The notes below the pieces were generated by a model. The model was given only the letters and a program-made list of their open reading frames with translations, had not been told where the DNA came from and did not search any database. Both the position numbers and the translations under genes were made by a program. 64,000 nt of DNA from Streptomyces sp. CB09001 (GTDB lineage: Bacteria > Actinomycetota > Actinomycetes > Streptomycetales > Streptomycetaceae), in contig NZ_CP026730.1 in the NCBI RefSeq assembly GCF_003369795.1, forward strand, positions 7,431,001-7,495,000, read 5' to 3'. Of this stretch, positions 33,290 through 41,721 are shown in pieces. Position 1 is the first letter of the stretch. Each line of letters starts with the position of its first letter.

Positions 33290-34321
33290 TCAGGCCAGCG
33301 CGTTCACCGCGGCCGAGAACACGCGGGGCAGACGAGCGGCGGCGGGCATGATGCGGGGAGCGAGCGCGGGCTGGAGGCGGGCCCGCAGCAGCAGTTCGGT
33401 CAGCAGCCGGTGCCGGCGGGTCGCTCTGCGCCAGTCGGTCTCGTAATGGCCGGGCGTGCCCCGGCGCAGGTTGGCGACCAGGGCCTCGGCGCCGACGAGG
33501 GCGAGGGCGACGCCCTCACCGGTCAGGGCATCGACGTAGCCGGCGGCGTCGCCGACGAACAGGATCCTGCCGTGGGCCCGGGTGCGGGCCCGCTGCCGCA
33601 GGGGTCCGGCGCCCCGCACCGAGGTGACGGCCCGGTCCGGCGACAGGCGGGCCGCCAGAGTGGGAAAGCCCTCCAGCTGGGTGGTGAAGGAGGCGCGCCG
33701 GGTGGTCAGCACGGCGATGCCGACGAGCCGGGGGCCGATCGGGGTGACGTACGCCTCCGCGTCGCTGCCCCAGTGCACTTCGACGTACGGCGACCAGGGC
33801 GCCACCGCGTAGTGCCGGCGCAGCCCGTAGCGGGGTGCGCCGCGGGTTTCCACCTCCAGACCGAGCGAACGGCGCACACGTGAGTGCAAGCCGTCCGCCG
33901 CGACCAGCCACCGGGAGCGCAGCCCCGTCCCGGGCACGCTCACGCCCGCGTGGTCCTGCCGCACCTCTCCCACGCGCAGCGGCAGCACGGGCACGCCGGC
34001 CGCCAGCACGGCGCGGTGCAGCACGCCGTGCAGGTCGGTGCGGCGGACGCCCATGCCGGGGCCGTGGCGGAAGGCGGCCTGGACCCGGCGAGCGCCCTGG
34101 ACGTACCGGATGCCGCTGACGGGGACGCCGGGGACCTCCAGGCCGAGCGCGGCGAGCGAGCGGACCGCGCCCGGCATCAGCCCCTCGCCGCACGCCTTGT
34201 CGACCGGCGCCGGGCGCGGCTCGACGACGACCGTGTCCAGACCGGCGCGCGCCGCGTGCAGGGCGGTGGCGAGACCGGCGGGCCCGCCCCCGACGATCAC
34301 CAGGTCGTGGCGGGCACTCAC
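33290..34321 (-). CDS. FAD oxidoreductase (geranylgeranyl reductase-like)
   Basis: 343 residues. FAD motif VIVGGGPAGLATALHAARAG, then VDKACGEGLMPGAVRSL, which marks the geranylgeranyl-reductase/PHBH-like branch. It continues with WLVAADGLHSRVRRS and ILFVGDAAGYVDALTGEGVAL. The gene overlaps the methyltransferase by 4 bp (GTGA). Next to a type III PKS and a UbiA homologue it could either reduce a prenyl chain or hydroxylate an aromatic ring. Confidence 0.87.
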   Translation of the reverse strand: MSARHDLVIVGGGPAGLATALHAARAGLDTVVVEPRPAPVDKACGEGLMPGAVRSLAALGLEVPGVPVSGIRYVQGARRVQAAFRHGPGMGVRRTDLHGVLHRAVLAAGVPVLPLRVGEVRQDHAGVSVPGTGLRSRWLVAADGLHSRVRRSLGLEVETRGAPRYGLRRHYAVAPWSPYVEVHWGSDAEAYVTPIGPRLVGIAVLTTRRASFTTQLEGFPTLAARLSPDRAVTSVRGAGPLRQRARTRAHGRILFVGDAAGYVDALTGEGVALALVGAEALVANLRRGTPGHYETDWRRATRRHRLLTELLLRARLQPALAPRIMPAAARLPRVFSAAVNALA

Positions 34322-34833
34322 GCGGGCGCCGCCTGGGCGAGGGCCGTGTTCTCACAGCGCAGGCGGACGGTGAGCAGCATCGCGTTGGCCGCGGTGAAGG
34401 CGGCCGCGGTCAGCCACGCGGAATGCACCAGGGGCAGGGCCGCCACCTCCACCACCACCGCGACGTAGTTGGGGTGCCGCAGGAAGCGGTACGGTCCGGC
34501 ACCGACCGGCCGCGCTCCCGGAACGACGATCACCCGGGTGTTCCAGAAGGGCCCGAGCGTCGCGATGCACCACCAGCGCACGGCCTGCGCCAGGAGCGCG
34601 AGGGCCAGCATGGGCCACCCAAGGGCGGGCAGGAACGGGCGGTCGGCCAGCAGGGGTTCGAGCAGACAGCACGCGAGCAGCCCGGTGTGCAGGGCGACCA
34701 TCACGGGGTAGTGGCCACGGCCGTGCTCCACTCCGGCGCGGGCGAGCGTCCACGCCGCGTTGCGGCGGGCGACGACGAGTTCGGCCACGCGTTCGGCGGC
34801 GACGGCGAGGACGAGAAGCGTGTACCACGGCAT
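34318..34833 (-). CDS. ICMT-type membrane methyltransferase
   Basis: 171 residues, about four membrane helices. The C-terminal motif GAGPYRFLRHPNYVAVVVEV, with the RHPNY sequence, defines the isoprenylcysteine carboxyl methyltransferase family. In PKS clusters such enzymes O-methylate a phenol or pyrone. It follows the type III PKS by 9 bp and overlaps the FAD gene, so it is a tailoring enzyme of the same product. Confidence 0.9.
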   Translation of the reverse strand: MPWYTLLVLAVAAERVAELVVARRNAAWTLARAGVEHGRGHYPVMVALHTGLLACCLLEPLLADRPFLPALGWPMLALALLAQAVRWWCIATLGPFWNTRVIVVPGARPVGAGPYRFLRHPNYVAVVVEVAALPLVHSAWLTAAAFTAANAMLLTVRLRCENTALAQAAPA

Positions 34834-34842
34834 GAGAGCACC

Positions 34843-36036
34843 TCACCAGCGCAGCAGGACGAGTTCGGAGCAGAACCCCGGGCCCATCGCCAGGAGCAGT
34901 CCCCAGGTGCCGGACTCCGGTGTACGTCGGGCCCGGATGCCCTCCAGGATGTGCAGCACGGACACGGACGACATGTTCCCCACCGCGGCGAGGGAGCGCC
35001 GTGAGGCGTCCAGGGCGTCCTCGGACAGGCCGAGGGTCTCGCTCACCGCCGACAGGATCCGAGGGCCTCCGGGGTGGCAGATCCAGGTTCCGATGTCGTC
35101 CACGGTCAGCTCGTGCTCGGCCAGGAACGCGCGCAGCTGCCGGCCGAAGTGGCCCCGGACGATGTCCGGGACACCGGCGTCGATCACGACGCGGAAGCCG
35201 TCGGCGCCGATCTCCCATCCGAGGAGCTGCTCGGTACCCGGGTACAGGTGACTGCGCGTGGCGACCACGCGGGGACCGGCGGAGGGTGCGACCGTTGCGC
35301 TGCTGCTGCTGCTGCTGCTGCCGCCGCCGTCGGTGTTGTCGCCGCGGGCGACGAGTGCGGCGGCGCCGTCGCCGAAGAGCGCCCCGGCCACGAGGTTGGC
35401 ACGCGAGCCGTCACCGCGCTGGAGCGTCAGCGAGCACAGCTCCACGGTGAGCAGCACGGCGGTGTCGTCGGGGTGCCCGCGGAGGTGGTCGTGCACCCGG
35501 GCGAGACCGGCGGCGCCCGCGACGCAGCCGAGCCCGAACAGCGGAAGCCGCTTGACGTCGGGTCGCAGCCCCATGCGCCCGGCCAGCCGGGCGTCGAGCG
35601 ACGGAGCGGCCACGCCCGTGATCGAGGCGAACACCAGCAGGTCGACGTCGGCCGGTGCCAGCCCCGCCTCCCGCAGCGCGCCCGAGAGGGCCTCCTCGCC
35701 CAGGGCGAGACCCGCCTCGATCCACGCGTCGTTGCTCTGCCCGAAGTCACCGAGCCCGGCGTACTGCTCGATCGGCAGGGCGAGGTGACGCGTACGCACC
35801 CCCGCGGACGCGTGCACGCGGTGCAGCAGGGCGCGGTCCGCCCCGGGGGACAGGCACAGGTCGCCGATGGGCCCGGTGAGCTCGTGCTGGGCGTACCGGT
35901 GCGGGGGCAGCGCGCAGCGCACGGCGGCGATACGGGGACCCGCCTCCCACGGCGGCGTCGGGCGCCGCGCGGGGGAAGGGGGAGGCGACGGGGAGGGAGC
36001 ATGGTCGACGATCACGGGGACACGCATGTCGTCCAT
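34843..36036 (-). CDS. Type III polyketide synthase (chalcone synthase-like)
   Basis: 397 residues. Catalytic Cys in LFGLGCVAGAAGL, His in WICHPGGPRIL, Asn in AVGNMSSVSVL; the usual KAS III-like core lies between. Makes pyrones, resorcinols or naphthalenes by repeated malonyl-CoA extension. The ATG at 36036 follows GAGGAAGG; ATG 36027 is a weaker choice. An unusual Gly3-Ser7 stretch (about residues 237-246) comes from a trinucleotide repeat in a surface loop. Divergent from a UbiA gene only 36 bp away. Confidence 0.92.
   Translation of the reverse strand: MDDMRVPVIVDHAPSPSPPPSPARRPTPPWEAGPRIAAVRCALPPHRYAQHELTGPIGDLCLSPGADRALLHRVHASAGVRTRHLALPIEQYAGLGDFGQSNDAWIEAGLALGEEALSGALREAGLAPADVDLLVFASITGVAAPSLDARLAGRMGLRPDVKRLPLFGLGCVAGAAGLARVHDHLRGHPDDTAVLLTVELCSLTLQRGDGSRANLVAGALFGDGAAALVARGDNTDGGGSSSSSSSATVAPSAGPRVVATRSHLYPGTEQLLGWEIGADGFRVVIDAGVPDIVRGHFGRQLRAFLAEHELTVDDIGTWICHPGGPRILSAVSETLGLSEDALDASRRSLAAVGNMSSVSVLHILEGIRARRTPESGTWGLLLAMGPGFCSELVLLRW
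35299..35328. repeat. Trinucleotide repeat (GCT)7(GCC)3 in the PKS gene
   Basis: Seven GCT then three GCC on the plus strand, read as AGC x7 and GGC x3 (Ser7, Gly3) in the PKS. In-frame length change would alter only a loop. Confidence 0.85.
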
Positions 36037-36072
36037 GCCTTCCTCGGCCGCCGGTCCCACTACCGTGCGTAC

Positions 36073-36933
36073 GTGTCACTCCACCCGTCTGGGGTTCTCC
36101 CGCGCCCGTCGAGCAGAGTCGTGGCGCTGCTGCGGGCCTGCCATCCGGAACCGACGATCGCCGTCACCGTCTTCGTGTCGGTCCTGGCGGTCGGAGCCGG
36201 CCGCGGGCCGGCCGGGTCGGCGGCCGTGGCCCTCGCCGTACTCGCCGGCCAGCTCTCGATCGGTTGGTGCAACGACGCGGTCGACGCACGGCGCGACACG
36301 GCCTGCCGACGCGGTGACAAACCGGTGGGCACCGGGGAGCTTCCGCGTGCCGCTGCCGCCGCCGCGGCGGGCACGGCCCTGGTCCTGTGCGTACCCCTGT
36401 CCCTGGTCTGCGGGCTCGCCGCGGGAGCGGCCCACCTCGTGGGGGTGGCCGCCGGCTGGGCGTACAACCTGCGGCTGAAGCGGACGGTCCTCTCGCCGCT
36501 GCCGTACGCCGTGGGCTTCGCCTCCCTGCCGGCCTTCGTCGCCCTCGGTCCGCCCCTGTCGGCCTGGCCCGCCTGGTGGGCGATGACCGCGGGAGCCCTG
36601 CTGGGCGTGGGGGCCCACCTGGCGAATGTGCTTCCGGACATCGAGGACGACCTCGCCACGGGGGTGCGCGGGCTGCCCCAGCGGCTGCACCGCTCGGCGT
36701 GCCGCCGGCTGGCGCCGGTCGTGATGTCGGCCGCCGTGGGAGTGCTCGTCGTGGGACCGCCCGGCGCGGCCGGAGTCATGGACCGGGTGCTGACGGGGGC
36801 GGCGGTGGTCGCCGCCGTGGCGGGCACGGCCGTGCGGTCGGGAGCCCGCAGCCGGTGGCCGTTCCGGGCGGCCATCGTGGTGGCCGGCATCGCGGTGACG
36901 CAACTGCTGCTGCACGCTCCCGACATGAGCTGA
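36073..36933 (+). CDS. UbiA-family prenyltransferase
   Basis: 286 residues, about eight membrane helices. Aspartate motifs WCNDAVDARRDTACRRGDKP (first) and LPDIEDDLATG (second) bind prenyl diphosphate-Mg2+. It would attach a prenyl chain to an aromatic acceptor. The GTG at 36073 lies 36 bp from the divergent PKS start, so promoters must overlap and both genes are probably controlled together. The combination suggests a prenylated polyketide. Confidence 0.88.
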   Translation: MSLHPSGVLPRPSSRVVALLRACHPEPTIAVTVFVSVLAVGAGRGPAGSAAVALAVLAGQLSIGWCNDAVDARRDTACRRGDKPVGTGELPRAAAAAAAGTALVLCVPLSLVCGLAAGAAHLVGVAAGWAYNLRLKRTVLSPLPYAVGFASLPAFVALGPPLSAWPAWWAMTAGALLGVGAHLANVLPDIEDDLATGVRGLPQRLHRSACRRLAPVVMSAAVGVLVVGPPGAAGVMDRVLTGAAVVAAVAGTAVRSGARSRWPFRAAIVVAGIAVTQLLLHAPDMS

Positions 36934-37120
36934 GCGCGGGTTCCGAACCGGGGCCCCGGCCGCTCTCGAACGTGCCGGCGGCAGCGTGCGCCGTCGGCCG
37001 CACTCCGAACAGACGCGGTGCGTTGGTCGGTTCGCCGGTCCTGAGGTGCACTGAGACCGGTGGCCCCGCAGTGGGGCCGTGTGCCGCCCGCGAGGCGGCC
37101 CGACGGTCGAGGAGACCCTC

Positions 37121-37675
37121 ATGAAACGCATCAGGACAGTCACCGCGCTGGCCGCGGCGCTGCTGATCGCCGGCGCGGCGGCCGGGTGCTCGGACGACGG
37201 TGGCGCAGGCAGCGCCGGCGGTACGGAGACCCGCAACGCCGCGGACGCACCGGACACCGACGTCGTACCGGCCGCGACCTCGTCGAGCGCCCCCGCGGTC
37301 GACGTCAAGGACGGCACCTACGGGAAGACGCTCGTCGACGAGAAGGGCCGGACCCTCTACCTCTTCGAGAAGGACTCGAAGGACAAGTCGAAGTGCGACG
37401 ACGACTGTGCCAAGGCGTGGCCACCGTTCACGGTCAAGTCGACCCCGACCGCGGGCAAGGGGGTGAAGAAGGACCTGCTCAAGACCACCAAGCGGGACGA
37501 CGGCTCCGAACAGGTGACGTACAACGGGCACCCGCTCTACCGGTTCGCCGACGACCAGAAGCCCGGTGACACCAACGGGCAGGACGTCGACGCCTTCGGC
37601 GCCAAGTGGTTCGTCGTCGACCCCGACGGCGACAAGATCACCACCAAGCCCAAGACCGGCGACGGCGGCTACTGA
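37121..37675 (+). CDS. Lipoprotein with COG4315-type repeats
   Basis: 184 residues. Signal peptide with lipobox AGAAAGC. Then repeated beta modules: GKTLVDEKGRTLYLFEKDSK, with Cys pair SKCDDDCAKAWPPF, and YNGHPLYRFADDQKPGDTNG, ending AKWFVVDPDGDK. This is the COG4315/secreted repeat lipoprotein family. Its role is unknown, but it is often next to copper or redox proteins. First gene of an operon with the cupredoxin. Confidence 0.85.
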   Translation: MKRIRTVTALAAALLIAGAAAGCSDDGGAGSAGGTETRNAADAPDTDVVPAATSSSAPAVDVKDGTYGKTLVDEKGRTLYLFEKDSKDKSKCDDDCAKAWPPFTVKSTPTAGKGVKKDLLKTTKRDDGSEQVTYNGHPLYRFADDQKPGDTNGQDVDAFGAKWFVVDPDGDKITTKPKTGDGGY

Positions 37676-37713
37676 CCTTCGGCCCGACCGGCCCATCAGC
37701 GCTCGGAGACTCC

Positions 37714-38115
37714 ATGCCGTTCCCGTTCCCCACCCGTGCCGCGCGACTCGCCGCGGCCGGCGCCTGCGCGCTCGCCCTGACCACCCTCGTCGGATGTTCC
37801 GACGGGGGAGGCGGTGGCGGCGACGGTGCGACCGAGTCGGCCACCCGCTCCTCCGCGAGCGGCGGGACGCAGATCACGATCAAGGACTTCAAGTTCCAGC
37901 CCGCCTCCCTGACCGTCTCTCCCGGAGCGAAGGTCACCGTCGTCAACAAGGACTCGACCACGCACACCGTGACGGCGTCCAAGGGCGGATCCTTCGACAC
38001 CGGAGACATCGCCCCCGGCAAGAGCGCCACCTTCACGGCACCGTCCACGGCGGGCGACTTCCCCTACACCTGCACGATCCACCCGTTCATGAAGGGCACG
38101 CTCACCGTCGAGTGA
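37714..38115 (+). CDS. Cupredoxin-type copper lipoprotein
   Basis: 133 residues. Lipobox TLVGC; then a cupredoxin beta-barrel: ITIKDFKFQPASLTVSPGAK, STTHTVTASKGG (first His) and the loop YTCTIHPFMKGTLTV with Cys, His and Met. These are type 1 copper ligands, like plastocyanin-class electron carriers. Likely a small periplasmic electron donor anchored to the membrane. Confidence 0.88.
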   Translation: MPFPFPTRAARLAAAGACALALTTLVGCSDGGGGGGDGATESATRSSASGGTQITIKDFKFQPASLTVSPGAKVTVVNKDSTTHTVTASKGGSFDTGDIAPGKSATFTAPSTAGDFPYTCTIHPFMKGTLTVE

Positions 38116-38158
38116 GCCCGGCCGGCGGCCCGGCCGGCCGCGAGAACGGAGACCTGCC

Positions 38159-38608
38159 ATGTCATCACAGCCCACCGCTCCACCCCCGCGCCGAGGCGGC
38201 GCCGGCCAGGTCGTACGGGGTGCCGTGCGGGTGCTCGCCGCGGCCGGTCTCGCCGTGGACGCGTACCTGCACGCGCACCTCGCCGACCGCTACGACGCCA
38301 TCGCGTCGAGTGTCGGCCAGGGCACCCTCTTCCGCCTCGAGGCGGCCCTCGCGGCACTGGCCGCCCTGCTCGTCCTCCTCTGGCGCCGCTTCCCCGGAGA
38401 CCTCTTCGCCGCGTCGGTGGCGGTCGGCGGACTCGCCCTGCTGCTCGTGTACCGCTACGTGGACGTCGGCGAACTGGGGCCGATCCCGGACATGTACGAG
38501 CCGATCTGGTACGGCCAGAAGGAGGCCACCGCAGTCGCCCAGGCCGTCGCCGCGCTCGCCACGCTGTACCTGCTGCTCGTCCGCCCCCGAAGCGGTCGCG
38601 GCAACTGA
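38159..38608 (+). CDS. Integral membrane protein (four helices)
   Basis: 149 residues: AVRVLAAAGLAVDAYLHAHL, LEAALAALAALLVLLWRRFP, AASVAVGGLALLLVYRYVDV and AVAQAVAALATLYLLLVRPR. No recognised family; His residues in the first helix and the charged loop between helices 3 and 4 are the only features. Third gene of the lipoprotein/cupredoxin operon, so it may be its membrane redox partner. Confidence 0.7.
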   Translation: MSSQPTAPPPRRGGAGQVVRGAVRVLAAAGLAVDAYLHAHLADRYDAIASSVGQGTLFRLEAALAALAALLVLLWRRFPGDLFAASVAVGGLALLLVYRYVDVGELGPIPDMYEPIWYGQKEATAVAQAVAALATLYLLLVRPRSGRGN

Positions 38609-38797
38609 GCCCGCGGGCACACCGCCGGACACCCGCCCGCGGGGGGTGTTGAGGACGAGCTTTCGGGCCGGACCGGAAGTCGGCTGCCCGTGCGCGGGAA
38701 CCCTGTGCCCGTTGACGTGCTCGTACGCGTTGCCGCTCGGGCGGGCATCGGCCCCGGCCGTCCGGCGGGACGACCGGGGGCGCCGCGGCCTCGCCGG

Positions 38798-39256
38798 TCA
38801 GGCGTAGTGCCGGTACACCGCCCGTGCCACGCAGGCCGGCTTCTCGCTGCCCTCGACCTCCACGGTGAAGGTCAGCGCCATCTGCACCCCGTTGCCCTTG
38901 ACCGCGTCGACCGAGTCGACCGCGCCGTGCAGGCGGATCTTCGCGCCGACCGGCACGGGGCTCGGGAAGCGCACCTTCTCCAGGCCGTAGTTGACGCTCA
39001 TGGAGATGCCGGAGATCTCCAGCAGGTCGCCGAACATCGGGATGATCAGGGACAGGGTGAGGTAGCCGTGGGCGATGGGGCCGCCGAAGGGGCCGTGCTG
39101 GGCCTTCTCCGGGTCGGTGTGGATCCACTGGTGGTCGTCGGTGGCGTCGGCGAAGGTGTTCACGCGATCCTGCGTGATCTCGAGCCAGTCGGTACGGCCG
39201 AGGTCGCGGCCGGCGAGGGAGACGATGCCTTCGAGGCCCTGGGCGGTGGTGGTCAC
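38798..39256 (-). CDS. MaoC-like dehydratase (hot-dog fold)
   Basis: 152 residues. Hydratase motif FADATDDHQWIHTDPEKAQ and GPIAHGYLTLSLI (Asp and His). It would hydrate an enoyl-CoA. Its GTG overlaps the CoA ligase stop by 4 bp (GTGA). Last gene of a four-gene operon with CoA ligase, amidohydrolase and SDR. Confidence 0.88.
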   Translation of the reverse strand: MTTTAQGLEGIVSLAGRDLGRTDWLEITQDRVNTFADATDDHQWIHTDPEKAQHGPFGGPIAHGYLTLSLIIPMFGDLLEISGISMSVNYGLEKVRFPSPVPVGAKIRLHGAVDSVDAVKGNGVQMALTFTVEVEGSEKPACVARAVYRHYA

Positions 39257-40821
39257 GGGGTGCTGCCTTTCCACGGGGTCGGGTTGGTGGGTTCGGGGGA
39301 GGGGGCCGGACGGGCCTCGCGCACTGCCGATTTGATGATCTTGCCGGAGGCCGTCCGGGGCAGTTCCGCGGCGAAGGCGACGGTCTTCGGGATCTTGTAC
39401 TTGGCGAGCCGGCCCCGCAGATGCGCGAGGATCCCGGGCCCGTCGGCGAGGCGGCCGGCCGCCAGGACGACGACGGCGTGACCGACCTCGCCCCAGACCT
39501 CGTCCGGCACGCCGACGACGGCGCACTCGCGCACCGCCGGGTGACCCATCAGGGCGTCCTCCACTTCGGCCGGGTACACGTTCTCCCCGCCGGAGACGAA
39601 CATGTCCTTGACCCGGTCGACGATGTAGGCGTAGCCGTCCTCGTCCGTGCGGGCGACGTCGCCCGTGCGCAGCCATCCGTCGTCGGTGAAGGCCGCGGCG
39701 GTGTCCTCGGGGCGGCCCCAGTAGCCGGACATCACGTGGGGTCCCTGGACGAGGACCTCGCCGCGCTGCCCGGGCTCTGCGGAACTGCCGTCGGCGAGGG
39801 CGACCCGGGTGTCGGTGAAGAAGTGCGGGACGCCCGCCGAACCCGCCTTGGCCGAAGTCTGTTCCCGGTCCAGGAAGAGCACGCCGGGGGATGCCTCGGT
39901 CATGCCGTATCCCTGGCTGAAGGCCAGGCCGCGGGCGAGGTACCGCTCGATGGTGCGTGCCGGGACGGGTGACCCGCCGCAGGTCACGGTGCGCAGGCTG
40001 GACAGGTCGGTCGTCCGCCAGCGCGGATGGGCGGCCATCGCGTCGTACATCGTCGGCACACCGAACATGTACGTCACGCGCCTGCGCTCGACGACCTCCA
40101 GCACCGTCCCCGGGTCGAAGGCCTCCAGCAGCACGACCCGGCCCCCCTTGAGCAGGGTCGGCAGGCAGGTCATGTTGAGCCCGGCGGTGTGGAACAGCGG
40201 GGCGACGACCAGGGTGACCTCGTCACCGGTCAGGTCGGTGTCGACGAGGACGTTGACGCTGTTCCAGGTGATGTTGGCGTGCGAGAGCACCGCGCCCTTG
40301 GGGCGGCCCGTCGTCCCGGAGGTGTACATGATGAGGCAGGGATCGTCCGGGGCGACCGGCTCGTCCAGTGGACCGGCGTCACTGCCCGCCAGCAGGTCCT
40401 CGTAGCCGCGGGCCTCACCGTCCGGCGTGCCGAGGGTGATGCGGTGCCGGACTCCGCCGTCCGCGGCGGCCGCGGCGGCCGTCCCGGCCTGCGCGGCGCC
40501 GTGGACCAGCACCGTACTGCCCGAGTCCCGGAGGCTGTATGCCAACTCGGGTGCTGTCAGGCGGGTGTTGAGCGGCACGAACACGGCACCGAGGGCACCC
40601 GCCGCGAACAGGGTCTCCAGGAAGGCCGGGTGGTTGGGGCCCAGGTGGGCGACCCGGTCGCCGCGGGCGACGCCGAGGGCGCGCAGCCCGTGCGCCAGAC
40701 GCAGGACCCGTTCGTGCAGCAGGCGGTAGGTGATCTCGGCGTCCCGGTGGACCAGGGCCGTGCGCCCGGGGGTCTTGCGTGCCCGGCGGGCGGGCCAGGA
40801 GCCGATGCCTTGGTTCAACAC
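39253..40821 (-). CDS. Acyl-CoA synthetase (AMP-forming)
   Basis: 522 residues. A3 loop MYTSGTTGRPKGAVLSHANI, A5 GYGMTEASPG, A8 DGWLRTGDVARTDEDGYAYI and C-terminal PRTASGKIIKSAVRE (Lys). Activates a carboxylic acid to its CoA ester. The GTG follows GGGAGGA. The four-gene context (MaoC, amidohydrolase, SDR) suggests beta-oxidation-like breakdown of a side chain; the substrate is not set. Confidence 0.9.
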   Translation of the reverse strand: MLNQGIGSWPARRARKTPGRTALVHRDAEITYRLLHERVLRLAHGLRALGVARGDRVAHLGPNHPAFLETLFAAGALGAVFVPLNTRLTAPELAYSLRDSGSTVLVHGAAQAGTAAAAAADGGVRHRITLGTPDGEARGYEDLLAGSDAGPLDEPVAPDDPCLIMYTSGTTGRPKGAVLSHANITWNSVNVLVDTDLTGDEVTLVVAPLFHTAGLNMTCLPTLLKGGRVVLLEAFDPGTVLEVVERRRVTYMFGVPTMYDAMAAHPRWRTTDLSSLRTVTCGGSPVPARTIERYLARGLAFSQGYGMTEASPGVLFLDREQTSAKAGSAGVPHFFTDTRVALADGSSAEPGQRGEVLVQGPHVMSGYWGRPEDTAAAFTDDGWLRTGDVARTDEDGYAYIVDRVKDMFVSGGENVYPAEVEDALMGHPAVRECAVVGVPDEVWGEVGHAVVVLAAGRLADGPGILAHLRGRLAKYKIPKTVAFAAELPRTASGKIIKSAVREARPAPSPEPTNPTPWKGSTP

Positions 40822-40832
40822 GGCGTCCTCCC

Positions 40833-41720
40833 TCAGTCCTTGACCAGGCCGAGCAGGCGGGCGGCGTTGTCCTTGAGGATCCTGGGCCGGACCTCGGGTT
40901 TGATGTCGAGCCTCTCGAAGTCGGCCAGCCAGCGGTCCGGGGTGATGACCGGGTAGTCGGAGCCGAACAGCACCTTGTCCTTGAGCAGCGTGTTGGCGTA
41001 CCGCACCAGCTGCGGAGGGAAGTACTTCGGGGACCAGCCCGACAGGTCGATGTGGACGTAGGGCTTGTGCGTGGCGACGGCGAGGGCCTCGTCCTGCCAG
41101 GGGAAGGACGGGTGCGCCAGGATGATCCGCAGTTCGGGGAAGTCCACGGCCACGTCGTCGACGAGCATGGGGTTGGAGTACTTCAGCCGGATGCCGCCGC
41201 CCCCGGGCACTCCGGCGCCGATCCCGGTCTGCCCGGTGTGGAACAGTGCGGGCACACCGAGTTCCTCGATGACCTCGTAGAGCGGGTAGGCCATCCGGTC
41301 GTTCGGGGCGAACGCCTGGATGCTGGGGTGGAACTTGAAGCCGCGTACCCCGTACTCCTCGACCAGGCGGCGTGCCTCGCGTACGCCCGCGCGGCCCTTG
41401 TGCGGGTCGACACTGGCGAACGGGACGAGCACGTCGGCGTGGGCGGCGCAGTTCTCGGCGACCTCCCCGTTGGCGATGCGCGGATGGCCGGTGGCGTGTT
41501 CGGCGTCCACGGTGAACACCACGGCGGCCATGTGCCGTTCCCGGTAGTACGCGGCCATCTCGTCGATGGACGGCTGCCGGTGGCCGTGCGCCTTGAAGTA
41601 CTCCTCGGAGGCCCCGAAGAGCTCGGGACTCAGGGCGCCGTGACCGGTGCGGGAGATCTCCGCGTGGGTGTGGACGTCGATGGCGGTCAGGGCGTCGACA
41701 TCGATGACCGGATCGCTCAT
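40833..41720 (-). CDS. Amidohydrolase-2 family (decarboxylase-like)
   Basis: 295 residues. Metal motifs AIDVHTHAEIS (HxH), GFKFHPSIQAFAPNDR, ILAHPSFPW and GSDYPVITPDRW (Asp). The ACMSD/gamma-resorcylate decarboxylase group. It likely decarboxylates or hydrolyses an aromatic or beta-keto acid. Between the CoA ligase (11 bp) and the SDR (1 bp). Confidence 0.85.
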   Translation of the reverse strand: MSDPVIDVDALTAIDVHTHAEISRTGHGALSPELFGASEEYFKAHGHRQPSIDEMAAYYRERHMAAVVFTVDAEHATGHPRIANGEVAENCAAHADVLVPFASVDPHKGRAGVREARRLVEEYGVRGFKFHPSIQAFAPNDRMAYPLYEVIEELGVPALFHTGQTGIGAGVPGGGGIRLKYSNPMLVDDVAVDFPELRIILAHPSFPWQDEALAVATHKPYVHIDLSGWSPKYFPPQLVRYANTLLKDKVLFGSDYPVITPDRWLADFERLDIKPEVRPRILKDNAARLLGLVKD

Positions 41721-41721
41721 G

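Noticed and set aside
38609-38797. Small genes or a terminator in the gap
   Set aside because: Only weak GC hairpins; no convincing stem and no frame with a ribosome-binding site.
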